64,000 nucleotides of DNA from Halococcoides cellulosivorans. GTDB lineage: Archaea > Halobacteriota > Halobacteria > Halobacteriales > Haloarculaceae. A program made the translations under genes and the position numbers. Where the stretch lies: positions 558,001-622,000 of the forward strand of contig NZ_CP028858.1 in NCBI RefSeq assembly GCF_003058365.1, written 5' to 3'. Positions 36,314-45,025 of this stretch are shown here, piece by piece (the first letter of the stretch is position 1; each line of letters starts with the position of its first letter). The notes under the pieces are model-generated. The model saw nothing but the letters and a program-made list of their open reading frames with translations. It ran no database searches and was not told the origin of the DNA.

Positions 36314-36847
36314 TCAGTCAAGCCCGTCGAACTCACTCGCCCACGCGAACGCGACGCCCGCGCGATGGGCCGTCTGCTCGTCGCTCGCGGAGTCACCGAC
36401 GAAAATAGCGTCCTCGGGGTCGACCCCCAACCGATCGATCGCGAGGAGGAGCGGTTCGGGGTGGGGTTTCTGGCTGTCGAGCGTATCGCGACCGACGACG
36501 GCGTCGACCCGATCGCTCAACTCGTGTTCGTCGAGGGCAATCTGTGCAGCGCGCTCGCCGTTGAGCGAGCAGACACCGACCGGTCGATCACGTGGGACGC
36601 CATCGGCCAGCGGGAGACGTTCCGAATTGCGAGCGCCGGGCTCTTCGTGCCTGGCGAGCGCCCGCTCGACGGGCTCCGTGAGGCCTTCCGATCGGGCGCG
36701 GTCCACCATCGTCCAGAGGTCGCCGTCGGTCGCGACACCCTCGTCGTCGAGCGCCGTGGCGACCGCGCGGCCGGCCGCCGCCCAGTCGACCGCGAGGCGG
36801 ACGAGTGTCCCGTCGAGATCGTAGACGACGGCTGTCCGATTGGTCAT
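36314..36847 (-). CDS. HAD-family phosphatase
   Basis: 177 residues. HAD motif I is VYDLDGTLVRL (two Asp), motif II is GVCSLNG (Ser/Asn), the Lys is in DTLDSQKPHPEPLL, and motif IV is AIFVGDSASDE. This is the phosphoglycolate phosphatase/pyrophosphatase-like subgroup; substrate unknown. It lies upstream of the DHH gene on the map but downstream in transcription on the same strand, with 40 bp between, so the two may form a unit. Confidence 0.88.
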   Translation of the reverse strand: MTNRTAVVYDLDGTLVRLAVDWAAAGRAVATALDDEGVATDGDLWTMVDRARSEGLTEPVERALARHEEPGARNSERLPLADGVPRDRPVGVCSLNGERAAQIALDEHELSDRVDAVVGRDTLDSQKPHPEPLLLAIDRLGVDPEDAIFVGDSASDEQTAHRAGVAFAWASEFDGLD

Positions 36848-36887
36848 ACCTGCACTGAGACCGCCACTCGAAAAGTCGTTCGGGCGG

Positions 36888-38765
36888 CTACTCGGCGTCG
36901 GGCAGGACGGCCGAACTCGACAGTGCTTCGTCGATGTCGGCGTCGGCCATCTTGTCGATCAACGCCGAGAGCACGGCCTCGCGACGCCCCTCGACGAACC
37001 GGATCGAACCGACGACGAGGTGCCCGCCACCGCTGACGCCGCCGTCGGTCTCTGCCTGGAGTGCGGTCACCATCTCGGGGATGTCGAGGCGGACGCCGTC
37101 ACTCCGGAGGACGGCGAAATCGGGGCCGTAGCCGATCGTGATGACCGGGCCCTCGGCGTCGGCGACCTCGCGGTCGTGGATCGCGCCGGTGGTCTTGCCC
37201 GGTGCGGGGTAGGTAAACCGGTGGGCGAACTCGTCGAGGTCCAACTGGACACACCGCGCGCCGTTCGCGAGGTCCTCCCGGTCGAGGTGGGGCTCGGCCG
37301 CGTCGACCTGGCGCTGGACGTCGCGCCGCGCGCGATCGGAGAGAAAGCGCACGAGGTCGGCGTGTCGCTCGTCGTCGGGACAGTCGACGTCGAGGGCGTC
37401 CCGGACGATCTGGCCGCCGTCGTCGTATCTGAGCCAGTGGGTGGCGTAATCGAGCGCCTCACCGATGCGCTGGAGGTCTTCGACCGCGTAGCCGCCGTCT
37501 TCGGCCAGTGCGAGGTAGTCGTCCATCGCGTCGGCCTCCGAGCGATCGGCCAGGCCGGCGACCGCGGGGACGTGTTCGAACGCGCCCGTCAGGGCGGGCG
37601 CGATCGAGCGCGCGAGTTCGACCGCGAGCATGCCCGTCGTGATGCGGTAGTCCTCGTCGTGAAGATAGGGGTTGACGTGGGCGTCGAGCAGGTCCGCGAC
37701 GGCGTCGGGATCGGGATGGTGGTGATCGATGACGACGATCGGGATGTCGTAGTGTGCGAGATTGCGGTATGCGGGGACGTCCTCGGCGGTCGATCCGTTG
37801 TCGAGCATCACGAGCAGGGGCAACTGCTGGCCGTGGCGCTCGCTTGCGCCCAGCGCGTAGTTCAGATCGCGCGTGACGTCTTCGAGTTCGTAATAGGGCG
37901 CTTTCGCGGGCAGGCGCTGGAGGCGATGCCGGGCGGGGTCGCCGCCGAGATGCACCGCGTCGAGGTACTGCTCCAGGGCGTGTTCGAGCGGGACCGCCGC
38001 ACAGATACCGTCGCCGTCGGCGTGATGACGGATCCGGATCGGCCGACCCTCCAGTGCCGCTCGGCGGAGGCGTCGCGCGACGCCGTCGAGATCCTCCAGC
38101 AGCGGCTCCATCGCCGGCCAGTCGATCAGCGGGTCGACCGACTCGGGGGCAGACCGCTCTTCGATCGCACTCGCGACCCGGTCGTGACAGTCCTCGGCCT
38201 CGCTGCCCGAAAGCGCTTCGAGGTCGTCGACCTCGATCTGGAGGCCTCCGTCGCGGGCTTCGAGTTGGCCGGTGATCCGCACGGGGTCCTCGATCGACAC
38301 GTCGGGATAGGCGCGGACGCCCGCCGCCTCGAAGGCCGCACACGGGATCAGGCCCGTCCCGTCGCGCAGCGTGAAGATCGTCGGCCCGCCGGTCTGGTTG
38401 ATCTGAGCGAGTTCGCCCGAGAGAGTGACGGTCTCGCCGACCGCGTCGGGCAGGGCCTCGATGGCCGGGCCGTCCGACCGGTCGACCGCCTCGGTGGTGT
38501 ACTCGCCGGGCCGGCGTTCGACGAAGCTCAGATCGCCGTCCGCTTTGATCTCGTCGAGGGCGACGATGACCTTGTCACCGACGCCGTACTCACCGAGCAG
38601 GTTCGACTCGTGGACGAGTCCGGAGACGTGTTCGGAGACGTCGACGAAGACGCCGTAGGGCACGACACCGTTGACGGTCGCGTGATAGAGCGCACCCTCT
38701 TCGAGGGCCTCCTCTCGGCAGCGTGGATCGAGGTCGTAGACGACCTCGCGATTTCCGGGAGTCAT
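36888..38765 (-). CDS. DHH phosphoesterase with S1 and OB domains (archaeal RecJ-like)
   Basis: 625 residues. Domains in order: an S1 RNA-binding domain (about 25-90, with PYGVFVDVSEHVSGLVH), an OB-fold nucleic-acid domain (about 110-185), the DHH catalytic domain (RHHADGDGICAA near 246-257 and IVVIDHHHPD near 324-333), and a DHHA1-type C-terminus (GGVSGGGHLVVGS). It probably degrades or processes single-stranded nucleic acid. Archaeal relatives bind the GINS replication complex; whether this one does is unknown. Confidence 0.9.
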   Translation of the reverse strand: MTPGNREVVYDLDPRCREEALEEGALYHATVNGVVPYGVFVDVSEHVSGLVHESNLLGEYGVGDKVIVALDEIKADGDLSFVERRPGEYTTEAVDRSDGPAIEALPDAVGETVTLSGELAQINQTGGPTIFTLRDGTGLIPCAAFEAAGVRAYPDVSIEDPVRITGQLEARDGGLQIEVDDLEALSGSEAEDCHDRVASAIEERSAPESVDPLIDWPAMEPLLEDLDGVARRLRRAALEGRPIRIRHHADGDGICAAVPLEHALEQYLDAVHLGGDPARHRLQRLPAKAPYYELEDVTRDLNYALGASERHGQQLPLLVMLDNGSTAEDVPAYRNLAHYDIPIVVIDHHHPDPDAVADLLDAHVNPYLHDEDYRITTGMLAVELARSIAPALTGAFEHVPAVAGLADRSEADAMDDYLALAEDGGYAVEDLQRIGEALDYATHWLRYDDGGQIVRDALDVDCPDDERHADLVRFLSDRARRDVQRQVDAAEPHLDREDLANGARCVQLDLDEFAHRFTYPAPGKTTGAIHDREVADAEGPVITIGYGPDFAVLRSDGVRLDIPEMVTALQAETDGGVSGGGHLVVGSIRFVEGRREAVLSALIDKMADADIDEALSSSAVLPDAE

Positions 38766-38908
38766 GTCCGAACTCTCGGTGGTCTCGGTGTTTCAAGCTT
38801 TGGAAGCGGCGGCGCGGGCCCAGGGTAGACGCCGAGTCGGCCGACAGAAGTGCCCCCTCGCGCCCGCAGTGCGGGTCGCTTTTCCGGATCCGTGCCGTCC
38901 GAGCGACC

Positions 38909-39337
38909 ATGTGCGATCACGAGGCGTTCCTCGCGGGCGATTGTCCGGCCCACGTCGGGATCTATCTGGCCGACGAGACGTTCACCGATCAGGGGTCGAT
39001 CGACTCGTTTGGCGAGCGCGTCGACGATGGCGTGATGCTCGTCGTCGAGGGCGATCGCGGACGGGCGGCCTTCGAGAAGGCGATCGGTGAGGATCCGATG
39101 AGTTTCGCCCGCTCGGCAGGCGATCGAGACGGCCAGGTGGATCCCGATCTGACCGGGGGGTCGTGTCCCGAGGGCGAGGAGGATGACGATGAGGGCCACG
39201 ACGCACACGTCGTCTTCGCGTTCGTCCAGGAACAACTCGACGACGCGGAGGGCATCTACACCGAGGGTGACGTGATGCACGCCTACGTCCAGTGTGCGTG
39301 TGGCGTCGAGTACAGTGAGAAGTGGCTGATCGAGTGA
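38909..39337 (+). CDS. Conserved acidic haloarchaeal protein of unknown function
   Basis: 142 residues from the ATG at 38909 (MCDHEAFLAGDCPAHV). Very acidic in the middle (EGEEDDDEGHDAH). Cysteines occur at the N-terminus (MCDH and GDCPAH), in GGSCPEG and near the C-terminus (QCACGVEYSEKW), and might bind a metal. It diverges from the DHH gene with about 140 bp between starts. No function assigned. Confidence 0.7.
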   Translation: MCDHEAFLAGDCPAHVGIYLADETFTDQGSIDSFGERVDDGVMLVVEGDRGRAAFEKAIGEDPMSFARSAGDRDGQVDPDLTGGSCPEGEEDDDEGHDAHVVFAFVQEQLDDAEGIYTEGDVMHAYVQCACGVEYSEKWLIE

Positions 39338-39417
39338 GGGGTGCCCTCTCGGTGTCGGTTCTCGATCGAACGCTGTCAGCATTCATGAACCGTCTCGCGG
39401 TTCAGAACACACCACGG

Positions 39418-39615
39418 TCAGGTGTCGTCGGCTCGCTCGGTTTCCTGGCGGGCGTGCCGGGCGGACTGTAATTGCGCGTCGACGAGCGTGTTGACTTGCC
39501 GCCCCCACTCCTCGTCGGGGTGGCTCCGAACGTATTCGGCCCAGCGTTCGATCTGTTCGATCCGCTGGGTCTGGTTGCGCCCGATCTTCTCGTCGAGATC
39601 AGTGGAGTCGGTCAT
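39418..39615 (-). CDS. Small acidic helical protein, unknown
   Basis: 65 residues, almost wholly helical in character, with a repeated charged pattern and a WAEYVRSHPDEEWGRQV centre. No motif recognised. It lies beyond the last cassette of the A/B array and is separated from it by 118 bp, so it is not clearly part of it. Confidence 0.55.
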   Translation of the reverse strand: MTDSTDLDEKIGRNQTQRIEQIERWAEYVRSHPDEEWGRQVNTLVDAQLQSARHARQETERADDT

Positions 39616-39733
39616 AGGCGTCAGTCACGTCGAGGTCTTCGGGATACGATTCGAGTCGGCGCGAAAGTCACCGGATAGTCGGGAATCGGCTGGATGAAAT
39701 AAGTCAGTTCTTCCCCGGTGGTTGACTGCGAGC

Positions 39734-40498
39734 CTACTCGATCATCGCGATGAAGTCCCGGTAGTACTCGTCGTCGGCAGCGGTGAGGAACTTGCCGACG
39801 ACGTCCACCTCGTCGTACGGTTCGGGCGGCCGTTCACCGACGTGGCGATAGACGTCACGGATCTTCGCTGCGAAGTGCTCTATGAGGAAGATCTGGAATC
39901 CCTCGGGGAACTCGTACGCCCCGTCGTCGAATTCGAGTGGTGGCAGCGTCGCGGTGAATTTGGTGTACTGTGGTTCGTCGACCAGTGCTTCGAATCGCGA
40001 CTCGCGATGGGTCATCGTCGTCTCGCCGGACGAATCTTGGTACTGGACGACGGGCGTGGGCACGTAGTCGATCTCGTTGTCGTCGGTCACGAGGAACGGC
40101 TGGTAGACACCCTCGACGCGATCGATCGGGACGTCCGCCGCAGACTCGGTGTCGGTGACGTAGCGGTAGTACGTTTCGAACTCCTCGGTGAAGGCGTCGA
40201 TATCCATCGTTCGGAGGGCCTCGATCGCCCGCGCGAGTTGGTCGGGGTTCCACTCCGGATCGAGGATGTCCTCGTCGGGGAACTCGCGCTGGGCGGCGAG
40301 TTTTGCGCGATGGGCGACCTGTGTTATTATTTTTTGTTCTTCCAAAGTCCGATCATTCGTATTGTTTGGATAATCTTCTGTTGCATGTTGTACTATTGAC
40401 CCACCCCAATCTACAGAAATGACGTGCCTATGTCCGCTTTGGTCGTATACTTCAATACCACAATCTTCCTCGTCGTGTCCCAAAATTCCGGTTTCCAT
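39734..40498 (-). CDS. Array family A protein, copy 1
   Basis: 254 residues. Member of the five-copy A family in this window. The N-terminal ILGHDEEDCGIEVYD, then HVISV-DW, then a Pro-Tyr (DYPN) and DRT-x-EEQ segment, then AAQREFPDEDIL are shared by the copies, while the middle and C-terminus vary. No signal peptide or membrane segment, so a cytoplasmic partner of the B protein is likely. The ATG lies 2 nt after the stop of B copy 1. The first 60 codons are strikingly AT-rich (30% GC in one 60-nt stretch). Function unknown; immunity protein is one reading. Confidence 0.75.
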   Translation of the reverse strand: METGILGHDEEDCGIEVYDQSGHRHVISVDWGGSIVQHATEDYPNNTNDRTLEEQKIITQVAHRAKLAAQREFPDEDILDPEWNPDQLARAIEALRTMDIDAFTEEFETYYRYVTDTESAADVPIDRVEGVYQPFLVTDDNEIDYVPTPVVQYQDSSGETTMTHRESRFEALVDEPQYTKFTATLPPLEFDDGAYEFPEGFQIFLIEHFAAKIRDVYRHVGERPPEPYDEVDVVGKFLTAADDEYYRDFIAMIE

Positions 40499-40500
40499 AG

Positions 40501-41259
40501 TTAATCGTATTTGTCATGGCTGTCGGTGGTGTTACCCATCCCGACGTAGTCACCGACCTTCCCGGTGAGGCCCTCGCTCATTTCGAAGTCGGTCCAGCCG
40601 TCACGCACCTCGGAGCCGAGGTTTTTGATCGAGCCGGCGACCGACCGGGGAAGGCTTTTCGCCCGGCTCATCCGGCTGGTCGTGTCTTCCGCTCCTTTGC
40701 CAGCGAGGCCCTGGAACCCGCCTTTCCCGGCCCCGATGACGGCACCGGCAGTGACCATCGCCATCGTGCCGGTCTTTCCGACAGGGTGCTTGCCCGCTTC
40801 TTTGTATCCGCTGATCCCGCCGCTGATCGCGCCTTTGACCGCATCGTTCGATATCGCCTCCAGGTATTCGTTGCCCGTTTCGTGGCTGCCGAACTGCTGG
40901 CTGACGAACCGGCCGCGCTCTTCGGAATTCATGCGGTCCCAGGCGTCTGTGAACTCCTCTTCGTCCATCGCATCGGGATCGAGAGATTCGGCGTACGGGC
41001 CGGTGTAGACGCCATCGTAGTCGGGTTCGGCGTCACTACCGCGAACGGCTTCGTGGTCCGCTGCAGGTTCGAGGTCCTCACCGTCGTCTGTTACCGTGGT
41101 CCCGTCCTCACTCGCGAGACGGTCGATCTTCGCTTCCAGCGCGGCAACGGGCTGTTCGAGGTTCGCCGCCAGAACGAGACTGGTATCGACCACTGGCTGC
41201 CGGGACGAATCGGTTCGTGTCCCCTGGCAGTCACTGGGCCGGTCCATCAGTTCACCCAC
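40501..41259 (-). CDS. Array family B protein, copy 1 (lacks the N-terminal membrane module)
   Basis: 252 residues. It begins close to the coiled-coil segment (QPVAALEAKIDRLASED), then the shared LDPDAMDEEEFTDAWD block, then a Gly/Ala-rich hydrophobic region (TAGAVIGAGKGGFQGLAGKG near 165-185), and ends with SHDKYD. It lacks the membrane module, basic Gly/Ala region and acidic linker present in copies 2, 3 and 5. It is best seen as a C-terminal cassette without its own export or membrane part. Family A copy 1 follows immediately. Confidence 0.7.
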   Translation of the reverse strand: MGELMDRPSDCQGTRTDSSRQPVVDTSLVLAANLEQPVAALEAKIDRLASEDGTTVTDDGEDLEPAADHEAVRGSDAEPDYDGVYTGPYAESLDPDAMDEEEFTDAWDRMNSEERGRFVSQQFGSHETGNEYLEAISNDAVKGAISGGISGYKEAGKHPVGKTGTMAMVTAGAVIGAGKGGFQGLAGKGAEDTTSRMSRAKSLPRSVAGSIKNLGSEVRDGWTDFEMSEGLTGKVGDYVGMGNTTDSHDKYD

Positions 41260-41303
41260 CTCGCGGGATCGAGGAATGCGTACCGATCGGCGCCCGAGTG
41301 CGT

Positions 41304-42062
41304 TCAGGGCGAATGCTGGTCGTAGTACTCGGGATCGTCGGCCGTCAGACCGTGGCCCATGACGTCGATCTCGTCGTACCCCTCCGGTACTCGCTCACCG
41401 ATGTGGCGGAAGACATCCCGAACCTTCGCTGCCAGATGCTCGATGACGAACACCTGGAACCCGTCGGGGAACTCGTAGGCACCGTTTTTGAATTCGAGTG
41501 GCGGGAGAACGACCGCGAATTTCGTCAGGTCAGGATCCTGTCGGCGCTCCCGGAACGACGGGTCGTGGGCCGTCATCTCTCCGGTGTCGCTGCCCGGCGG
41601 GTAATACTGAATCACCGGGGTCGGAACGTCGACGACCGTATTCGACCGATCGATCAGAAACGGCTGGAAGATCATCTCCGCCTCGTCGGCGCTCACACCC
41701 TCCACACTCGCCGGATCCGTGACGTACCGATAACAGTCCTCGAACGCGTCGGCGAAGTCGTCAACCTGCATCGTTCTGATCGCGTCGATCGCGCGTTCGA
41801 GTTCCTCGGGAATCCACGGTGGATCGAGGATGTCCGCATCGGGGAACTCGCGCTGGGCGGCCAGACGGGCCCGTTCCTCGACCTGGGTCATCAGCTTCTG
41901 TTCTTCGTAGGTGCGGTCTGAAGGACTGTTAGGATATTCCTCTACAGCATGCTGATTTATACTACCATCCCAATATACTGATATAACGTGCCTTTTTCCA
42001 TTCTCATCAAATACTTCAATGCCGCAATCCTCGTCATCGTGTCCAAGTATGTTTGCTTTCAT
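41304..42062 (-). CDS. Array family A protein, copy 2
   Basis: 252 residues, closest to A copy 1 (ILGHDDEDCGIEVFD, HVISVYWDGSINQH, TKFAVVLPPLEF). Soluble and acidic. Starts 2 nt after the stop of B copy 2, so the pair is translationally coupled. The 5' 180 bp are AT-rich against the GC-rich remainder, as in every A copy. The shared C-terminal RDVFRHIGER segment is followed by a divergent end. Function unknown. Confidence 0.75.
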   Translation of the reverse strand: MKANILGHDDEDCGIEVFDENGKRHVISVYWDGSINQHAVEEYPNSPSDRTYEEQKLMTQVEERARLAAQREFPDADILDPPWIPEELERAIDAIRTMQVDDFADAFEDCYRYVTDPASVEGVSADEAEMIFQPFLIDRSNTVVDVPTPVIQYYPPGSDTGEMTAHDPSFRERRQDPDLTKFAVVLPPLEFKNGAYEFPDGFQVFVIEHLAAKVRDVFRHIGERVPEGYDEIDVMGHGLTADDPEYYDQHSP

Positions 42063-42064
42063 GA

Positions 42065-43438
42065 TTAATCGTATTTATCGTGGGTATTGACCGATTCGCT
42101 GGACTCTCTCGTCACGGAACCAGGCGTGAGGTGGTCCCGAAGCGAATAATCGAACGTAACCTGTTTCGCTTCACCGAGAATGTCACCACTGACATCCTCG
42201 ATGGACTGCGTGAAGGTTTCACCGCTGCGTTGTTTCCGGACGACATCCGCCATGCCTTTGCCCGCTACTCCTTTCATCCCCCCGGCGAACGCGCCCATGA
42301 CCGCGCCCGGGATCGCACCGACTCCACCGAGCATCACACCTCCTGCAGCACCAGTTATCGCGCCTTTCGCGGCGTCGTTGGCGAACGCTTCGAGATACCT
42401 ATTCCCGGTCCCTCCGAGTTGATCTCGGACGAACTTCGCCTGCTCGTCCTCGTCCAGACTCGTGTAGGCGTCCACGAACTCGTCTTCGTCCATCGCGTCG
42501 GGATCGAGGTCCGCTGCGGTCAGCCCGTCGTCTGACGGATCGTCCGATGACTGCTCGGTATCGGGCGAATCTGGCGTGGCCGTCTGGACTGGCGTCTCGT
42601 CCTCGCCGGCGAGCGAGTCGATCTTCGCTTCCAGCGCGGTGATGCGCTGTTCGAGGTCGCGTGTCGAGGGCGCGTCGTCGCCAGCGCCAGTCTCACCGTC
42701 GTCAGGTGGCGGACTCCCTGGGCTCCCACCAGTGCTGGCACGCTCGTCGGTGCTGTCGCCAGTCTGGGTCGCCTCAGTCCCTGCGGCGACGGCCGCGTCG
42801 TCGACCGTACCGGTCGAGTCGGCTCCAGTCTGGCCGTCGTCGGGCGCGTCGGCCTCGCTCGTCGAACTCGTCCGACTGGAACGCTCGTCGGTCGCGTCGG
42901 CAGTTCGGGTCGCCCCGGTCCCCGCGGGCACGGCTACGTCACCGGCCGAGTCGCTCCCAGACTGACCGTCGTCGAGAACGGTGTCAGTAGTGTACTCTTT
43001 CCCCTGATCGGCGGCGGGGAGCGCAGGGACATCCTGGGGCGCGTCGGTCATGGAGTTGTCGTGACCGCGATTGTTCGAGGACCCGCCGTCGCTGAAGCCC
43101 TGTGGGAGCACGCCCCCGATGCCGACGCGATTGGCGACGGAGCCGACGCCGCTGCCGACCGAGCCCTTGAGCGCGCCGACGCCTTTGCGTCCGGCGGCGC
43201 CGACGACTCTGGTGCCGGCCCCGATGGTCTTGGAGGCGATGCCGGAGGCGGCCGTGGAGGCAGCGCCGAGCCCAGCCATGGTGAGGGTGCCGCCCAGGAG
43301 CATGATGTCGATGCCGGCGCTGACGTCACTCGGAGTCACCGAAAGCTGTCTCAGAGCAGTCGCTCCTCGGAGGGGAGCTACAGTCCCCGACGACTGGCCC
43401 GTAAGGACCACGAACGACTCTCTTGTTGTGATAGTCAA
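42065..43438 (-). CDS. Array family B protein, copy 2 (full architecture)
   Basis: 457 residues from a TTG at 43438; an ATG at 43303 is possible. Order of parts: hydrophobic segment (IMLLGGTLTMAGLGAAS), basic Gly/Ala region (VVGAAGRKGVGALKG), a long acidic Thr/Asp/Gly linker with internal repeats, a coiled coil (DLEQRITALEAKIDSLAGE), the LDPDAMDEDEFVDAY block, a glycine-zipper-like hydrophobic region (VMLGGVGAIPGAVMGAFAGG), and a tail ending VNTHDKYD. The linker DNA is a near copy of that in B copy 3. A membrane-anchored effector or pore-former is plausible but unproven. Confidence 0.72.
   Translation of the reverse strand: MTITTRESFVVLTGQSSGTVAPLRGATALRQLSVTPSDVSAGIDIMLLGGTLTMAGLGAASTAASGIASKTIGAGTRVVGAAGRKGVGALKGSVGSGVGSVANRVGIGGVLPQGFSDGGSSNNRGHDNSMTDAPQDVPALPAADQGKEYTTDTVLDDGQSGSDSAGDVAVPAGTGATRTADATDERSSRTSSTSEADAPDDGQTGADSTGTVDDAAVAAGTEATQTGDSTDERASTGGSPGSPPPDDGETGAGDDAPSTRDLEQRITALEAKIDSLAGEDETPVQTATPDSPDTEQSSDDPSDDGLTAADLDPDAMDEDEFVDAYTSLDEDEQAKFVRDQLGGTGNRYLEAFANDAAKGAITGAAGGVMLGGVGAIPGAVMGAFAGGMKGVAGKGMADVVRKQRSGETFTQSIEDVSGDILGEAKQVTFDYSLRDHLTPGSVTRESSESVNTHDKYD
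42684..42803. repeat. 120-bp linker repeat, copy in B2
   Basis: Matches 45851-45970 without a length change and with only scattered substitutions. It encodes the acidic Thr/Asp linker of B copies 2 and 3, indicating recent duplication or gene conversion between the cassettes. Confidence 0.7.
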
Positions 43439-43560
43439 GAATCTATCTGAACCCAGGACGAACGGTGACGATGCTGTATTTCCGTCTCTTGGATCGTCAA
43501 CAGCCGGTAGATCGCATTCGATGATCCTCTCTCTGGGAGAAACCGCGACGACCTAGGGTC

Positions 43561-43803
43561 TCACCGATGGCTCTCGATCCACCGGCACCACTCGTCGAAC
43601 TTGGTGGCCCCACATTGGTCGGCGATGGAGTGCAAGGTGTCCGTGTGGACACGGTCTTTCGTGGGGATCGTCACGTTTCTGACTGTCCCGCCGTCGGTGA
43701 CGTATCGCATCTGGACGTGACTGCCGGTCCGGGTGACGAACTGGTAGTCGTGCTTGCGAAGCACCTTCATGCTGTCTCGCCCGGAGAAGTCGGTGGTCGG
43801 CAT
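43561..43803 (-). CDS. hicA: HicA-type mRNA interferase toxin
   Basis: 80 residues with the double-stranded RNA-binding-like HicA fold. The start is DFSGRDSMKVLRKHDY, and the catalytic His lies in the hallmark TGSHVQMRY. TVRNVTIPTKDRVHTDTL completes the domain. Follows hicB by 6 nt, the antitoxin-first order. The module sits between two cassettes of the A/B array and is probably an insertion or stabilising module. Confidence 0.88.
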   Translation of the reverse strand: MPTTDFSGRDSMKVLRKHDYQFVTRTGSHVQMRYVTDGGTVRNVTIPTKDRVHTDTLHSIADQCGATKFDEWCRWIESHR

Positions 43804-43809
43804 TGCAGG

Positions 43810-44085
43810 TTACGCCAAGAAGTCGGGCAAGTCGTCGGTCGGTTCGACGCTGTCGGGGTCGATACCGATCTCCTCCATGAACGCCGCTTCGTCTTCGATC
43901 GGGTCGCCGATCTCTCCGCGATGGAGCGCCACCGCTTCGTCGAGCATCGCCAGCGCCTCCTGTCTGGATTCGCCCTGGCTGGCGACGCCAGTGGCCACGT
44001 CCTTCGCGACCCACCCGTCGTCCGCTTCGATCAGGCGGATCTCCTGGTGATCTGGCTCGTCGCCCGAACGCGCGGAACTGGCCAC
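43810..44085 (-). CDS. hicB: HicB-type antitoxin
   Basis: 91 residues with the partial RNase H-like fold of HicB: IRLIEADDGWVAKDVATGVASQG, then SRQEALAMLDEAVALHRGE. The acidic C-terminal tail has no obvious DNA-binding domain. It lies upstream of hicA with 6 nt between, and the 190 bp before it should hold their promoter. Confidence 0.86.
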   Translation of the reverse strand: MASSARSGDEPDHQEIRLIEADDGWVAKDVATGVASQGESRQEALAMLDEAVALHRGEIGDPIEDEAAFMEEIGIDPDSVEPTDDLPDFLA

Positions 44086-44275
44086 GATACCCGAACGTGC
44101 CGGGTGCGAGCGAATATGGGTTCGGGGGCCGTGATGCGGTCGGAATACTCGGCTTCAAACGGGACTGTGTTCTCGCCACGAACGAGTATCGAGCGCGCTA
44201 AAGGCACGGTAGTGGTCGGAAACGAGTGGGCTATTGACGATCGCTCGGTTCCTCGAACGACACCTGCTCGGATAC

Positions 44276-45025
44276 TCACGCGTCCGGTGTGTGAGGGCGG
44301 GTGTCGATGCCATCACCGTGATAGGAGAACTTGCCGAAACCACTCACTTTGTACTCGTCTGGTGGTTCCATCCCCATGTTGTAGTGGACGTCACGAATCT
44401 GAGCGTGGAGGTGTTCGACGATCAACCGGTGGAACTGTGCATCGAAATCGTAATTGGGATCGAACTCCATCTTGGGATGGTTCAGATCGATCGCGTGTGA
44501 CCAGTCGTCGGGAGCGTCACCGACCGAACGGAAGGTACCGTCTTCGAGGTCGTAGTTGATCATGGTGTCGTAGACCTCGTCGATCCGGTTGTCCTCGGTG
44601 ATGGTGAACGACTTGTAGATGCGGAGAGTGGCTTCGTCGATGTCGGCGGGGTCGTCCGGGACGAACTCCTCGGGTCGCTGGAGCGCCTCGTAGTAGTCCC
44701 GGAAGTTCGTGCGGAACTCACCGAGCGTGTAGTTCACGAGGGCTTCGACGCCACGTTCGAGGTGGTCGGGATCCCAGAGGGGGTCGAGGATGTCTTCGTC
44801 GGGGAACTCCCGCTGAGCGACGTATTTCGCCCGGGCCTCGACCTGGCCCATGATCGCCTGTTCCTCCTGGGTTCGGTCGGCTGGGTCGTGGGGGTAGTCG
44901 TCGGTTTCGTGGCCTCGAATAGACCCATCCCACATAACAGCTAACCAATGGTAGTTGTCTCGTTCATCAGTTACTTCGACACCAATCCCTTGATCTGGAT
45001 CGTTACCGGTTATATTAACGTTCAT
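44276..45025 (-). CDS. Array family A protein, copy 3
   Basis: 249 residues, more diverged at the N-terminus (GNDPDQGIGVEVTD, then WLAVMWDGSIRGH) but with the same DRTQEEQAIM and AQREFPDEDIL blocks. It overlaps the B copy 3 stop by 4 nt. The middle part is closest to A copies 4 and 5 (FTITEDNRI). Soluble and acidic. Function unknown. Confidence 0.75.
   Translation of the reverse strand: MNVNITGNDPDQGIGVEVTDERDNYHWLAVMWDGSIRGHETDDYPHDPADRTQEEQAIMGQVEARAKYVAQREFPDEDILDPLWDPDHLERGVEALVNYTLGEFRTNFRDYYEALQRPEEFVPDDPADIDEATLRIYKSFTITEDNRIDEVYDTMINYDLEDGTFRSVGDAPDDWSHAIDLNHPKMEFDPNYDFDAQFHRLIVEHLHAQIRDVHYNMGMEPPDEYKVSGFGKFSYHGDGIDTRPHTPDA

Noticed and set aside
36840-38828. 662-codon plus-strand frame opposite the DHH gene
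   Set aside because: Shadow of the S1/OB/DHH gene, which has intact domains.
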